Shown piece by piece: positions 8,560 through 18,039 of a stretch of 53,612 nt of DNA. The number at the start of each line of letters is the position of its first letter. Position 1 is the stretch's first letter. Origin of the DNA: CAVQEK01 sp964596645 (GTDB taxonomy: Bacteria; Bacteroidota; Bacteroidia; Cytophagales; Cyclobacteriaceae); assembly GCA_964596645.1 (NCBI GenBank), contig CAZQVB010000031.1:1-53612 (forward strand), in the 5' to 3' direction. The notes under the pieces were generated by a model. That model was not told the DNA's origin, made no database searches, and saw only the letters and a program-made list of their open reading frames with translations. A program made the position numbers and the translations under genes.

Positions 8560-9198
8560 CTATTTTTTCTTTTTGAGCGATTTAAAAAAATCGGCCCAGG
8601 CAAAGGGGTTGAGCAGTGGGTTGGGCCGGGGGCCGGAACCATCGAAGAGATACTCCGACTGAGTCTGTACAAAATAGCGATGGTTCATGCTGCCATCCAT
8701 AGGCATGTTGCGGGCGATCATGGCCAATGTGGCAGGGTTGAGATTTTCATCCATGTTGCTCAGCGCCTCCGCATGGGGCGACCGCATCGCCAGCACCATT
8801 TCTTTAAACATTTCCTCCGAAGGCAGTGGCCGCACGATCTGTTCTGCTAGTAGCGTCGTATCTTCCTCCAGCGCGATCATTACGGTGTAGCTGTCGCCTT
8901 CTATTTCAGGCAGCTGTATGTATTTTCGTTTGAAGCCCACGGCACTCATCAACACACTGTCGCCCTCCAATGCCGGAAAGGAGAAATAGCCGTATGGATT
9001 GGTGGTGGTACCGCGCCCGCCTTTGGGCACATATACGTGCACACCGGGTATGGCCATGGTGCTGTCTTCCGTCACTATCATGCCGGAGAATTGTATCACA
9101 TCGCCTTTATCTGCCTGTGCGGATGCCTCCAAAGCTGGCAAAAGGAAAGCTGCCGAAAAGAGCACTGTCGTGAACAAAATATAAAGCCTACTCCGCAT
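8560..9198 (-). CDS. Exported CarboxypepD_reg-like domain protein
   Basis: About 212 residues from the ATG at 9198, which sits just before a signal peptide (SRLYILFTTVLFSAAFLLPALEASA). After it comes a carboxypeptidase-regulatory-like beta-sandwich: FSGMIVTEDSTMAIPGVHVY, then RGTTTNPYGYFSFP and DSVLMSAVGFKRKYI, the same plug-preceding fold found in SusC-like proteins. The C-terminal ~100 residues are Met- and Asn-rich and not recognised, ending in a basic KSLKKKK tail. The protein lacks a TonB barrel, so it acts alone, probably in the periplasm. Function unknown. An upstream alternative start at 9246 would bury the signal peptide. Confidence 0.82.
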   Translation of the reverse strand: MRSRLYILFTTVLFSAAFLLPALEASAQADKGDVIQFSGMIVTEDSTMAIPGVHVYVPKGGRGTTTNPYGYFSFPALEGDSVLMSAVGFKRKYIQLPEIEGDSYTVMIALEEDTTLLAEQIVRPLPSEEMFKEMVLAMRSPHAEALSNMDENLNPATLAMIARNMPMDGSMNHRYFVQTQSEYLFDGSGPRPNPLLNPFAWADFFKSLKKKK

Positions 9199-9342
9199 GT
9201 CTGTTCTGTATTTGGTAAAAATAAACCCGGTAAAAAGAAAGAGCAATTCTTTTAACTTTTTTTAACGCACACCCTATAAAATGATTGCTAAATGAGAATG
9301 TTTACAGGCCTGTCATTACTTTTGGATGAAGCGAGTAACGCA

Positions 9343-9729
9343 ATGCGGCTAAAAAATTTCAGCTTATCGTTTGGGTCAAGAATATTCAAAGCGCTGTCCG
9401 ATGAGTCGCGTGTGCGCATACTGAACCTGCTGATGCACCACAGTGAATTGACCATTTCTGACATAGAAATTCTGCTCGATTTCACCCAAACAAAAACATC
9501 GCGGCACATGAATTACCTGAAAAATGCCGGTATTGTAAGTGCCCGTCGCTCCGACCAGTGGATTTTTTATCAGGTGAAAGAAGAAGTACAAGACCTGCTG
9601 GGCCAGGTAATGGGCTACCTGCACCGCGACCAAATGCTGATGAAGGACCTTGAGGATTTCAAAACCATGCAGAGCAACAGAGAATTGGCCGCCTTTCGAC
9701 AGCACAACCGCGCCGGATCCGCCTTTTAG
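9343..9729 (+). CDS. ArsR-family winged-helix transcriptional regulator
   Basis: A small DNA-binding protein (about 128 residues from this ATG). SRIFKALSDESRVRILNLLMH is the ArsR winged-helix opening, SDIEILLDFTQTKTSRHMNYLKNAGIV the recognition helix, and RRSDQWIFYQV the wing. No CxC metal site is seen in the recognition region, so a metal sensor role is not supported. I chose 9343 because a TACTTTTG box lies at 9317-9324 and would put transcription start just in front. An in-frame ATG at 9292 would add 17 residues. The YjjG-type phosphatase follows after 32 bases and may share the transcript. Confidence 0.85.
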   Translation: MRLKNFSLSFGSRIFKALSDESRVRILNLLMHHSELTISDIEILLDFTQTKTSRHMNYLKNAGIVSARRSDQWIFYQVKEEVQDLLGQVMGYLHRDQMLMKDLEDFKTMQSNRELAAFRQHNRAGSAF

Positions 9730-9761
9730 CACGCTAAAACAATAGACTTAAGAGGCGGTTA

Positions 9762-10499
9762 GTGCTGAAAACGGAACAAGTGAAAAAGTATATACATCTT
9801 TTTTTCGATCTCGACCACACCCTGTGGGACTATGAGCGCAACACGTTGGAAACCCTACATGAACTCTACGATCACTACCGGTTCAGCAACCTGCAAACCT
9901 TCACTGCCGATGACTTTTTGCAAGCGTTTCGCCAGGTGAACGCCGGTCTGTGGCATGATTTCAATGAAAAAAAGCTTGATAAAGACAACCTGCGGGAGCG
10001 CCGCTTCCGCAACGTGCTGTCACTATTGGGAAGCGCCGACGTGCCGGAAGACCTTGATCACCGCTTCCTCAGCATCTGCCCAAATAAGCCCCACCTTGTA
10101 GCCAATGCCGTAGAAGTACTGGACCGACTGAGGGATCACTACCAAATGCACATCATCACCAACGGCTTCGACGATGTGCAGTATCTGAAGATAAAAGCCA
10201 GTGGCCTCAGTGACTATTTCCCGAAAATAATCACCTCCGACAGCGCAGGATATCGCAAGCCGGAGGTGGAATTCTTTGAACACGCGCTTGAGATTGCCGG
10301 TGCTTCAAAAGAGGATTCACTCGTGATAGGCGACAACCTCGTCACTGATATTGGCGGGGCGCTCTCTGCCGGCATCGATTGTGTCTTCTTCAACCCCAAC
10401 GCCACGAGCAGCGACCTGGCACCCACACACACCATTGCCGACTTGCGCGAATTGCTGCATATTCTGCCCGATACTTTGCCCACTGGTTCAAATGCCTAA
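9762..10499 (+). CDS. HAD-family nucleotidase, YjjG type
   Basis: A haloacid-dehalogenase phosphatase of about 245 residues. Motif I is FFDLDHTLWDYE (nucleophile and acid Asp pair), motif II the HIITNGF strand, motif III the YRKPE lysine and motif IV VIGDNLVTDIGGA. The LDHTLWD opening and the ERRFRNVL helix match the YjjG group, which removes phosphate from non-canonical pyrimidine nucleotides. No ATG lies before motif I: the start is GTG at 9762, or GTG at 9780 six codons later. The gene lies between the ArsR regulator and pruA. Substrate is inferred from the family. Confidence 0.87.
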   Translation: MLKTEQVKKYIHLFFDLDHTLWDYERNTLETLHELYDHYRFSNLQTFTADDFLQAFRQVNAGLWHDFNEKKLDKDNLRERRFRNVLSLLGSADVPEDLDHRFLSICPNKPHLVANAVEVLDRLRDHYQMHIITNGFDDVQYLKIKASGLSDYFPKIITSDSAGYRKPEVEFFEHALEIAGASKEDSLVIGDNLVTDIGGALSAGIDCVFFNPNATSSDLAPTHTIADLRELLHILPDTLPTGSNA

Positions 10500-10504
10500 T
10501 TTTG
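10475..10504 (+). promoter_or_regulatory. Bacteroidota-type promoter for pruA
   Basis: TTTG at 10475-10478 and TAATTTTG at 10497-10504 are separated by 18 bases, close to the Bacteroidota primary sigma consensus (-33 TTTG, -7 TAnnTTTG). The boxes overlap the end of the YjjG-type gene and lie about 30 bases before the pruA ATG, so pruA can be transcribed alone. Confidence 0.6.
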
Positions 10505-10534
10505 CAGGTCATACACTGATCAAAAGAACACATC

Positions 10535-12160
10535 ATGAGCAAAGCATTTTTCGTAATACCCGAACCTAAAAATGAGCCCGTACTGGCTTACACCCCCGAC
10601 AGCCCGGAGAGAAAGGCGCTGACGGAAGCAATCAAATCGCTAAAGAGCCAGCAACTGGATATTCCGATGGTGATTGGCGGCGAAGCGGTGCGCAGTGCAG
10701 AGCAGGTAGCCGTAACAATGCCCCACAATCATCAGCATGTGCTTGGCCATTATCACCGGTCAGACGAGGGACATATAGAGCAGGCCATCAATGCAGCCCT
10801 CAATGCCAAGGAAGATTGGGAAGCGCTGAGTTGGGAACATCGCGCGAGTATATTTTTAAAGGCCGCCGACCTGCTCGCCGGCCCGTGGCGCGCCCGCATC
10901 AATGCAGCCACCATGCTCGGCCAATCAAAAAATGCCTATCAGGCCGAGATAGATGCCGCCTGCGAAACCATAGATTTTTTCCGCTTCAATGCTGCTTACA
11001 TGGCGGCCATTTACAAAGAACAGCCTTACTCGCCCACCAACACCTGGAACAGGATGGAGTACAGGGCGCTGGAAGGTTTTGTGTACGCCGTTACGCCTTT
11101 CAATTTCACCTCTATAGCGGCCAATTTGCCCACTGCGCCGGCACTGATGGGCAACACTGTCGTGTGGAAGCCTTCGCCTAAGCAGGCCTATTCGGCACAT
11201 TTTCTTATGCAACTGTTCATGGAAGCAGGTCTGCCGCCGGGTGTCATCAACTTGGTGTACGACCAGGGGCCGTTGGCCAGCAAAATAGTGTTTGATCATC
11301 CGCAGTTTGCCGGCATACACTACACGGGCAGCACGGGGGTCTTTAAAAGCTTCTGGAAAACCATCGGCGACAACATAGACCGCTATAAAAGCTACCCGCG
11401 CATAGTGGGCGAAACGGGCGGCAAGGACTTTATCATAGCACATGCCAGTGCCGATGCCGGCGCTGTGGCTACCGCCATTGTACGAGGTGGGTTTGAGTTT
11501 CAGGGACAAAAGTGCTCGGCAGTATCGCGGGTATACCTGCCCGATAATTTATGGCCGGATATACAGGAAAAACTGCTCGTAGATGCAGGCGCTATGGCCA
11601 TGGGCGATGTGGAAGACTTCGGCAACTTTGTGAATGCCGTGATTGATGAGCACTCTTTCGACAAGATAGCGGCATATATTGAAAAAGCGCGGGAGAGCAA
11701 GGTGTCGGAAATCATTGCCGGCGGCAACTACGACAAATCAAAGGGCTACTTTATAGAGCCCACTATAGTGCTGACCGAAGATCCGCATTTTGTCACCATG
11801 CAAGAGGAAATATTCGGGCCGGTGGTCACCATTTACGTATACCAGGCGAGCCGCTTTGAAGAGGCGCTGTACCTGGTCGACAACACCTCGCCATATGCGC
11901 TCACAGGGGCAGTGTTTGCCCAAGATCGGTATTCATTGGCGCTTGCTACCCAGAAGCTCACCCATGCCGCCGGCAATTTCTACATAAACGACAAGCCGAC
12001 CGGTGCCGTAGTGGGTCAGCAACCTTTTGGCGGAGCGCGTGCCTCTGGCACCAACGACAAGGCCGGCTCCATGCTCAACCTGCTGCGATGGACCTCGCCA
12101 AGGGCAATAAAAGAGAATATGGTGTCGCCCACAGATTTTCGCTATCCATTCATGGGCTGA
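10535..12160 (+). CDS. pruA: L-glutamate gamma-semialdehyde (pyrroline-5-carboxylate) dehydrogenase
   Basis: A 541-residue aldehyde dehydrogenase that oxidises glutamate semialdehyde to glutamate with NAD+, the second step of proline breakdown. The catalytic cysteine is C327 in FQGQKCSAVSR and the general base is E293 in GETGGKD. The N-terminal ALTEAIKSLKSQQLDIPMVI and the TGAVVGQQPFGGARASGTNDK ending are typical of the stand-alone P5C dehydrogenase (mitochondrial-like form) rather than fused PutA. No proline dehydrogenase gene is in the window. A good promoter lies directly upstream at 10475-10504. Confidence 0.95.
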   Translation: MSKAFFVIPEPKNEPVLAYTPDSPERKALTEAIKSLKSQQLDIPMVIGGEAVRSAEQVAVTMPHNHQHVLGHYHRSDEGHIEQAINAALNAKEDWEALSWEHRASIFLKAADLLAGPWRARINAATMLGQSKNAYQAEIDAACETIDFFRFNAAYMAAIYKEQPYSPTNTWNRMEYRALEGFVYAVTPFNFTSIAANLPTAPALMGNTVVWKPSPKQAYSAHFLMQLFMEAGLPPGVINLVYDQGPLASKIVFDHPQFAGIHYTGSTGVFKSFWKTIGDNIDRYKSYPRIVGETGGKDFIIAHASADAGAVATAIVRGGFEFQGQKCSAVSRVYLPDNLWPDIQEKLLVDAGAMAMGDVEDFGNFVNAVIDEHSFDKIAAYIEKARESKVSEIIAGGNYDKSKGYFIEPTIVLTEDPHFVTMQEEIFGPVVTIYVYQASRFEEALYLVDNTSPYALTGAVFAQDRYSLALATQKLTHAAGNFYINDKPTGAVVGQQPFGGARASGTNDKAGSMLNLLRWTSPRAIKENMVSPTDFRYPFMG

Positions 12161-12275
12161 TGTATAAGCCAATTGAAAATGAAGGCCGGCTGATGCCTGT
12201 TCATTTATAATGCACATGAAGTAGATCCGATATTTACACTCGCGAAGCAATACTCTTTTGACAGCGCCACACACC

Positions 12276-12833
12276 ATGGATCGCAGCAAACTGCTTGTAC
12301 AATTAGAAAACTACCGCACGGAGTATAAAGAAGAGGGTCTGTTTGTCGGTCGTTTTCTTTCCCTTTTGCGCAACTTCCCTACCTGCTTTACCCGTGCACT
12401 GAGCACCGGCCACGTCACGGGGTCGGCCTGGATCATGGACGGCAGCGGGCAACACGTACTGCTCACCCACCACCGAAAGCTGAACCGCTGGCTGCAGCCC
12501 GGTGGCCATGCCGATGGCAATGAGCATGTGCTGCAAGTGGCACTGTCGGAAGCCGAAGAAGAAACAGGTCTCACCGCGCTCAGCTTAGTCAGCGATGCCT
12601 TTTTCGACATCGACATACACGCCATACCTGCTCGGGGCGAGTTGCAGTGCCATTTGCACTACGACCTTCGCTACCTCTTTCTGGCCGACAAGGAGGAGCC
12701 ATTTACCGTAAGCCATGAGTCGCACGACCTGGCCTGGGTGCCGCTGCCAGAGCTGGATAAGGTAACGTTGGGCAACCGATCTATCCTGCGCATGGCACAG
12801 AAAGCGCATATGTATTTGCCTTTGAAGAGGTAA
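12276..12833 (+). CDS. Nudix hydrolase
   Basis: About 185 residues from the ATG at 12276; a TTG six codons upstream also opens the frame. The Nudix box is present as GHADGNEHVLQVAL followed by SEAEEETGL, which fits G-x5-E-x7-x-E-U-x-E-E-x-G-U, but the arginine that normally precedes the first glutamate of REUxEExGU is serine. The metal-binding glutamates EExxxE are intact, so activity is still likely. The N-terminal leader before the fold is about 40 residues. These enzymes cleave nucleoside diphosphates linked to other groups; the substrate is unknown. It stands alone between pruA and a small lipoprotein. Confidence 0.88.
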   Translation: MDRSKLLVQLENYRTEYKEEGLFVGRFLSLLRNFPTCFTRALSTGHVTGSAWIMDGSGQHVLLTHHRKLNRWLQPGGHADGNEHVLQVALSEAEEETGLTALSLVSDAFFDIDIHAIPARGELQCHLHYDLRYLFLADKEEPFTVSHESHDLAWVPLPELDKVTLGNRSILRMAQKAHMYLPLKR

Positions 12834-13000
12834 AAAACAAACTCTGGAAGCGTCATTTTCAATGGGCATGCCGGGGGTAGCAGTCACATATAAAGAATCA
12901 CTGATCAGAAAAAAAATACTTACCTTTATCCCGGCCCGGTGCAGTGTCGGCCGCAATAATTTGAAGGCAGATGGGTTCTACTATCGGTATAGAATAATGA

Positions 13001-13426
13001 ATGATGAAGACAGGTGCCAAGCTATTTTTATATACTTTTTCGGCCATGCTCATAGGCCAATTGCTCACTTCCTGCCAAGGCAAATCGGATAAAACAGACA
13101 GCGAATTAATTGTAGGCGAGTGGAACGCAGAGTGGAGCACGCAATCGGAAGAACTCGCCAATATACCCGATCAGCACCGGCGCATGCAGGGCAAGATTAA
13201 ATTTCATGAGGACGGCAGCGTGGAAATAGCGGCGTATGGCTACGATGGCTGCATATTTTCTTCAGATACGCTCACCAATCAGCTTTCATGGAAGCTGGAA
13301 GACAGCATCCTTCGATTCATCGACCAGGGCGATGAGGAAGGGCTGGCATACGACGTAGACGCCATGGCCGAACAGGAAATGCGCCTGGTGCTTATGGAGG
13401 ATATTTATCTCACCCTCAGGCGTTAG
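13001..13426 (+). CDS. Small lipoprotein, lipocalin-like
   Basis: A 141-residue protein with a lipoprotein signal (basic start, hydrophobic YTFSAMLIGQ, lipobox LTSC with the cysteine near residue 25). The mature part has the pattern of small Bacteroidota lipocalin-like lipoproteins: a LIVGEWNAEW first strand, a KIKFHEDGSVEI hairpin, and a final MEDIYLTLRR strand. Two ATG codons stand in a row at 13001 and 13004. It is convergent with polA, 24 bases away. Function unknown. Confidence 0.75.
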   Translation: MMKTGAKLFLYTFSAMLIGQLLTSCQGKSDKTDSELIVGEWNAEWSTQSEELANIPDQHRRMQGKIKFHEDGSVEIAAYGYDGCIFSSDTLTNQLSWKLEDSILRFIDQGDEEGLAYDVDAMAEQEMRLVLMEDIYLTLRR

Positions 13427-13450
13427 CCATCGGTTGCCATCGCTTCTTTT

Positions 13451-16252
13451 TTAATGCGCCTCGAGCCAGTTCTCACCAAAACCCAAACCCACCTCTATCG
13501 GCACGTCCATCACTATGGCGTTTTTCATAAACTCCGGAATGTGCTTTTCCATAAGTGCCTGCTCCTGGCGGTGTACATCGAACACCAACTCATCGTGCAC
13601 CTGAAGCAGCATCTTTGAACGCAGCTTTTCTTTCAGCATCCATTCGTAAATGCGGATCATAGCCACTTTAATCATGTCGGCCGCGCTGCCTTGAATTGGG
13701 GCATTTACGGCGTTGCGCTCGGCGAAGCCGCGTACGGTAGCATTTCTACTGTTGATGTCGCGCAGGTAGCGACGGCGGCCAAGTATCGTTTCAGCATATC
13801 CAAGCTTACGCGCCTTTTCTATGAGGCCATCCATGTAGGCGCCTATAGAAGGAAACTCTTTGAAATAGGCATTGATGATTTCCTGTGCTTCGGTGCGCGA
13901 AATGCCGAGGTTGCGGGCCAGCCCAAAGGCCGTTTGCCCATAGCTTATACCAAAGTTTACCGACTTTGCCTTACTGCGCTGGTCGGCGGTCACCTGCTCC
14001 AGCGGCACATCAAATACCTTGGCCGCAGTAGCTGCATGTATGTCTTTACCTTCCTTAAAGGCGCTGATCATGCTTTGGTCTTTGGAAAACTCAGCAAGAA
14101 TCCTCAGTTCGATCTGTGAATAATCAGCAGACATGAGCACGTAGTCTTTGCTTCTGGGCACAAAGGCTTTGCGAATTTCCCGGCCCTTTTCCGTTCGGAT
14201 GGGTATATTTTGCAGGTTGGGATTGGTACTGCTGAGCCGGCCCGTGGCCGCTACGGCCTGATTGTAAGAAGTATGAATACGACCATCGGCCTTGCTCACC
14301 AGCGTTGGCAGGGCGTCGATGTAGGTAGACTTGAGCTTTTGTATCTGGCGAAAATCCAGGATCATCTGTGCGATGGGATGCTCACGCGCCAGGTCGGTAA
14401 GTATATCTTCGCCTGTGGCATATTGGCCACTCTTTGTTTTTTTTGGTTTTTCACTCAGCTTCATGCCGTCAAACAATACCTCACCAAGCTGCTTGGGAGA
14501 GGCTATATTGAATGTTTGCCCGGCCATATCGTAGATCTGCTGTTCCAGCCGGGCGCTGTCCTGGGCCATTTCTTCAGAGAGCTGGGCGAGGGCTTTTTGA
14601 TCTATGCAAATGCCTTCGTACTCCATGCCGGCCAACACAGGCACCAGTGGCACCTCCACTTCGTAAAAGAGTTTCTCTATTCCCTTCTCCTTCAGCAAAG
14701 GCTCAAAAGTATGCTTCAGTTGCAGGGTGATGTCCGCGTCTTCGCCGGCATATTCTGCTACCTTCTGCACGTCTGCTTCGCGCATATTGCCTTGTTTGCT
14801 GCCCTTTTTCCCAATCAGGCTTTCTATGGATACAGGGCTGTAATTCAAAAAATTTTCAGCCATAGCGTCCATATTGTGGCGGGTTTCGGGCTCGAAGAGG
14901 TAGTGCGCCAGCATGGTGTCGAACAGCGCACCCTGTACCTGCACACCGTAGTTTTTCAGCACCACGATGTCGTACTTCAGGTTTTGCCCGATCTTTTTGA
15001 TGTTGGGATTTTCCAGTACAGCCTTCAGCATATCGACAATTTCCTGCGCGGCTTTTTTGTCGGCAGGTACCGGCACATAGTACGCCTCTGTGGGCACATA
15101 CGAAAAAGCCAGCCCGACCAGCGCTGCATCTCGGGCGCACAGGTCGGTGGTTTCCGTGTCGAAACAAAACTCCTTTTGCAGGCTCAGGTAGTCGGCCAGC
15201 GACTGTATCAATGCCGGCGTATCTATCAGGTGGTAATCGTGAATGGTATTGAGCAGATGGCGCTTCTCCGGCGGCTCAGTTTCTATTTTATCTTCCACTG
15301 CCGCCGGGCTCGCCGTCTGCGCAGAGAACAGGTCGAGTTGGGCGTTTTCCGGCGTGGCCGCCATGCCTTCGGGGGCGCCCAGCACGCGTTTGGCCATTGT
15401 GCGAAATTCCAGCTCATCAAACAGCGCCGTCAGCGCTTCTTCATCGAAACCGTTGTGTTTCAGTTTTTCTTCATCGAAGGCTATGGGCACATCGGTGACT
15501 ATGGTGGCGAGCTGCTTGGAAAGAATGCCCTGTGCCCCGAAATTTTCCACATTCTCACGTTGCTTACCTTTCAACTTGTCCGCATTGGCCACGAGATTTT
15601 CTACGGTGCCAAACTCCTTCAGCAGCTTCACGGCGGTTTTTGCCCCAATGCCGGGTATGCCCGGTATATTGTCGGAGGCATCGCCCTGCAACCCCAGAAT
15701 GTCCCGTACCTGGTCCACATTCTCTATGTCGAACTTCTTCAGCACCTCCGGTATGCCCAATATGTCCACGGCATTGCCCATATATGACGGCTTGTACAGA
15801 AACACGCAATCTTCCACCAACTGAGCGAAGTCTTTGTCGGGCGTCATCATATACACGGTAAAGCCCTTTTTACAGGCTTTTTTGGCCAATGTGCCGATCA
15901 CGTCATCGGCTTCAAATCGCTCTACCTCCAGTATGGGTATGTTGCAGGCATTAAGCAGGGCCTTCACCAGCGGTACGGAGAGGCGTATGTCTTCGGGCAT
16001 TTCCTGTCGCTGTGCCTTGTATTCGGCGTAGTCGTCGTGCCTGAAGGTGGGCCCGAAAGGATCGAACGCCACCCCGATGTGTGAGGGTTTTTCCTTATTC
16101 AAAATTTCGAAAAGTGAATTGGCAAAGCCCAGCACCGAACCCGTATTGAGCCCTTTCGAATTGATGCGTGGGTTTTTACTAAAAGCAAAATGCGCGCGAT
16201 AGATCAGCGCCATGGCATCGAGTAGAAAAAGCTTTTTTTCCTGTGGTTTCAT
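13451..16252 (-). CDS. polA: DNA polymerase I
   Basis: A 933-residue three-domain polymerase used in repair and Okazaki-fragment maturation. Residues 1 to about 290 are the 5'-3' flap nuclease (LFLLDAMALIYRAHFAF; the IPGIPGIGAKTAVKLL helix-hairpin-helix). The 3'-5' proofreading domain (about 345-530) keeps its acidic residues: FCFDTETTD, NLKYDIV and YAGEDAD, so it should be active. The polymerase domain has motif A (SADYSQIELRILAEFS), motif B (RSKAKSVNFGISYG) and motif C (LQVHDELVFDV). Length is normal. It is divergent from icd across a 262-base gap. Confidence 0.97.
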   Translation of the reverse strand: MKPQEKKLFLLDAMALIYRAHFAFSKNPRINSKGLNTGSVLGFANSLFEILNKEKPSHIGVAFDPFGPTFRHDDYAEYKAQRQEMPEDIRLSVPLVKALLNACNIPILEVERFEADDVIGTLAKKACKKGFTVYMMTPDKDFAQLVEDCVFLYKPSYMGNAVDILGIPEVLKKFDIENVDQVRDILGLQGDASDNIPGIPGIGAKTAVKLLKEFGTVENLVANADKLKGKQRENVENFGAQGILSKQLATIVTDVPIAFDEEKLKHNGFDEEALTALFDELEFRTMAKRVLGAPEGMAATPENAQLDLFSAQTASPAAVEDKIETEPPEKRHLLNTIHDYHLIDTPALIQSLADYLSLQKEFCFDTETTDLCARDAALVGLAFSYVPTEAYYVPVPADKKAAQEIVDMLKAVLENPNIKKIGQNLKYDIVVLKNYGVQVQGALFDTMLAHYLFEPETRHNMDAMAENFLNYSPVSIESLIGKKGSKQGNMREADVQKVAEYAGEDADITLQLKHTFEPLLKEKGIEKLFYEVEVPLVPVLAGMEYEGICIDQKALAQLSEEMAQDSARLEQQIYDMAGQTFNIASPKQLGEVLFDGMKLSEKPKKTKSGQYATGEDILTDLAREHPIAQMILDFRQIQKLKSTYIDALPTLVSKADGRIHTSYNQAVAATGRLSSTNPNLQNIPIRTEKGREIRKAFVPRSKDYVLMSADYSQIELRILAEFSKDQSMISAFKEGKDIHAATAAKVFDVPLEQVTADQRSKAKSVNFGISYGQTAFGLARNLGISRTEAQEIINAYFKEFPSIGAYMDGLIEKARKLGYAETILGRRRYLRDINSRNATVRGFAERNAVNAPIQGSAADMIKVAMIRIYEWMLKEKLRSKMLLQVHDELVFDVHRQEQALMEKHIPEFMKNAIVMDVPIEVGLGFGENWLEAH

Positions 16253-16514
16253 CGGCTGTTACATTGTGAAAAGTGAGTGTTCAAAGTAAGGGATAATGAC
16301 GGAATAGGAAAAATGACAATTGGCCGCACCACCCGGAAGAGGCCGAAAGTACCTGGTGTATATTGATACAGGCGCCATTGTTGGCAGGAGCACAAACAGC
16401 CGGTCGCTTATCTGGTTAACCATGCATGGATTCCGTGCATTATTTTTTAAAATACTATCTTCGGCACTCGGATTCACTAAACCATCTTTTTTTTATAAAA
16501 CTCAGAAAACCTGT

Positions 16515-17963
16515 ATGGCAGAAAAACGCAAAATAACTGTCGCTTACGGCGACGGCATTGGTCCGGAAATCATGCAAGCTACACTCGACATATTGTTTGC
16601 TGCGGGGGCCGCTATTGAAACAGAAGTAATAGAAATTGGCGAAAAGGTATATCGCAAAGGCGTGAGCAATGGCATAACGCCGGAGGCCTGGGAGTCGCTG
16701 CGCAGAACGAAGGTTTTTCTGAAGGCCCCCATCACCACGCCACAGGGTGGTGGCTATAAAAGCCTCAACGTGACATTTAGAAAGACGTTGGGCCTGTTTG
16801 CCAATGTGCGCCCCTGCCGGTCGTATCATCCCTACGTACACACAAACCACCCGCTCACTGACATGGTGATCATCCGCGAAAACGAGGAAGACTTGTATGC
16901 AGGCATAGAGCACCAGCAAACCAACGAAGTGATACAGGCGTTGAAACTCATTTCTAAGCCGGGCACTGAGAAGATCGTTCGGTTTGCCTTTGAATATGCC
17001 AAAGCCTACGGCCGGAAAAAGGTAACCTGCATGACCAAAGACAACATAATGAAGCATGTAGACGGTATTTTTCACCAGATATTCAACGATTTAGCCCGTG
17101 AATATCCAGACATAGAAACCAACCACATGATCATCGATATAGGCTCGGCGTTGATTGCCGACAGACCACATTCTATGGATGTGATCGTAACACAAAACCT
17201 CTACGGCGACATCATCTCCGACATAGCGGCCCAGGTGACGGGCTCGGTAGGCCTGGGAGGGTCAGCCAACATTGGCGAAGAGGTAGCCATGTTTGAAGCC
17301 ATACACGGTTCTGCACCCGACATTGCCGGCCAGAACATCGCCAACCCCAGCGGCTTGATCAATGGCGCCGTAATGATGCTGGTGCACATGAACCAGCCCG
17401 AGGTAGCCGGTAAAATTCACAACGCATGGCTCAAAACCATAGAAGATGGTGTGCACACCGCCGATGTGTACAGCAAAGATTCGCAGAGGAAGGTGGGGTG
17501 CTCAGAGTTTGCCAAAGAAGTGATACTCAGGCTTGGCCAAAAGCCCAGTCACCTGAACCCGGTAGCCTACAAATCGGGTGAGCGCCTGGCAGGCATCAAG
17601 CTGAGTAAAAGATCAAAAGCCAAAAAGGAAATAGTAGGCGTCGATGTTTTCCTTGATTGGGATGAGGACAACCGCAACCCTGAAACACTCGGCAAAAAGC
17701 TGAATGAGCTCTCAAAAAAAGCGGCGCTGAAGCTCAAGATGATCACCAACCGCGGAGTGCGTGTATACCCTGAAGGATTTTCCGAAACCTTCTGCACCGA
17801 CCACTGGCGCTGCCGTTTCCTGGCCAAAGAAGGCGTACTGGAGCACGACGATCTGATCGCATTGTTGAACCATATAAAAGAAGGTGGACTGGATTTTATA
17901 AAAACAGAAAACCTTTACACCTTCGATGGCGAACGCGGCTATTCACTCGGCCAGGGCGAGTAA
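16515..17963 (+). CDS. icd: Isocitrate dehydrogenase (long Rickettsia/Bacteroidota-type form)
   Basis: A 482-residue decarboxylating isocitrate dehydrogenase of the TCA cycle, making 2-oxoglutarate. The start GDGIGPEIM, the substrate-binding SLNVTFRKTLGLFANVRP with its arginines, the YAGIEH segment, and NLYGDIISDIAAQVTGSVGLGGSANIG are typical of the beta-decarboxylating dehydrogenases. About 130 extra C-terminal residues (VDVFLDWDEDNRNPETLG to GYSLGQGE) mark the long form. Cofactor (NADP+ is usual in this group) is inferred. The ATG at 16515 begins MAEKRKITVAYG; the frame stays open upstream to 16320 without a sensible protein. A strong terminator follows at 17989-18020. Confidence 0.93.
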   Translation: MAEKRKITVAYGDGIGPEIMQATLDILFAAGAAIETEVIEIGEKVYRKGVSNGITPEAWESLRRTKVFLKAPITTPQGGGYKSLNVTFRKTLGLFANVRPCRSYHPYVHTNHPLTDMVIIRENEEDLYAGIEHQQTNEVIQALKLISKPGTEKIVRFAFEYAKAYGRKKVTCMTKDNIMKHVDGIFHQIFNDLAREYPDIETNHMIIDIGSALIADRPHSMDVIVTQNLYGDIISDIAAQVTGSVGLGGSANIGEEVAMFEAIHGSAPDIAGQNIANPSGLINGAVMMLVHMNQPEVAGKIHNAWLKTIEDGVHTADVYSKDSQRKVGCSEFAKEVILRLGQKPSHLNPVAYKSGERLAGIKLSKRSKAKKEIVGVDVFLDWDEDNRNPETLGKKLNELSKKAALKLKMITNRGVRVYPEGFSETFCTDHWRCRFLAKEGVLEHDDLIALLNHIKEGGLDFIKTENLYTFDGERGYSLGQGE

Positions 17964-17988
17964 GCTTTGTAAACAAAAAATTATGATA

Positions 17989-18020
17989 AACCTCATGAGC
18001 CTGTGCTCATGGGGTTTTTT
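17989..18020 (+). terminator. Rho-independent terminator after icd
   Basis: A 12-bp stem AACCTCATGAGC / GCTCATGGGGTT (one G-T pair) with a 4-base CTGT loop, followed by a run of T. It lies 25 bases after the icd stop and 20 bases before the GH9 start, so it separates the two genes. Confidence 0.85.
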
Positions 18021-18039
18021 CCATTCGAAGCAATGATTT

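Noticed and set aside
14210..15787. A 525-codon open frame on the plus strand
   Set aside because: It lies entirely antisense to polA, which has clear motifs in the other frame. It has no start context or recognisable domain.
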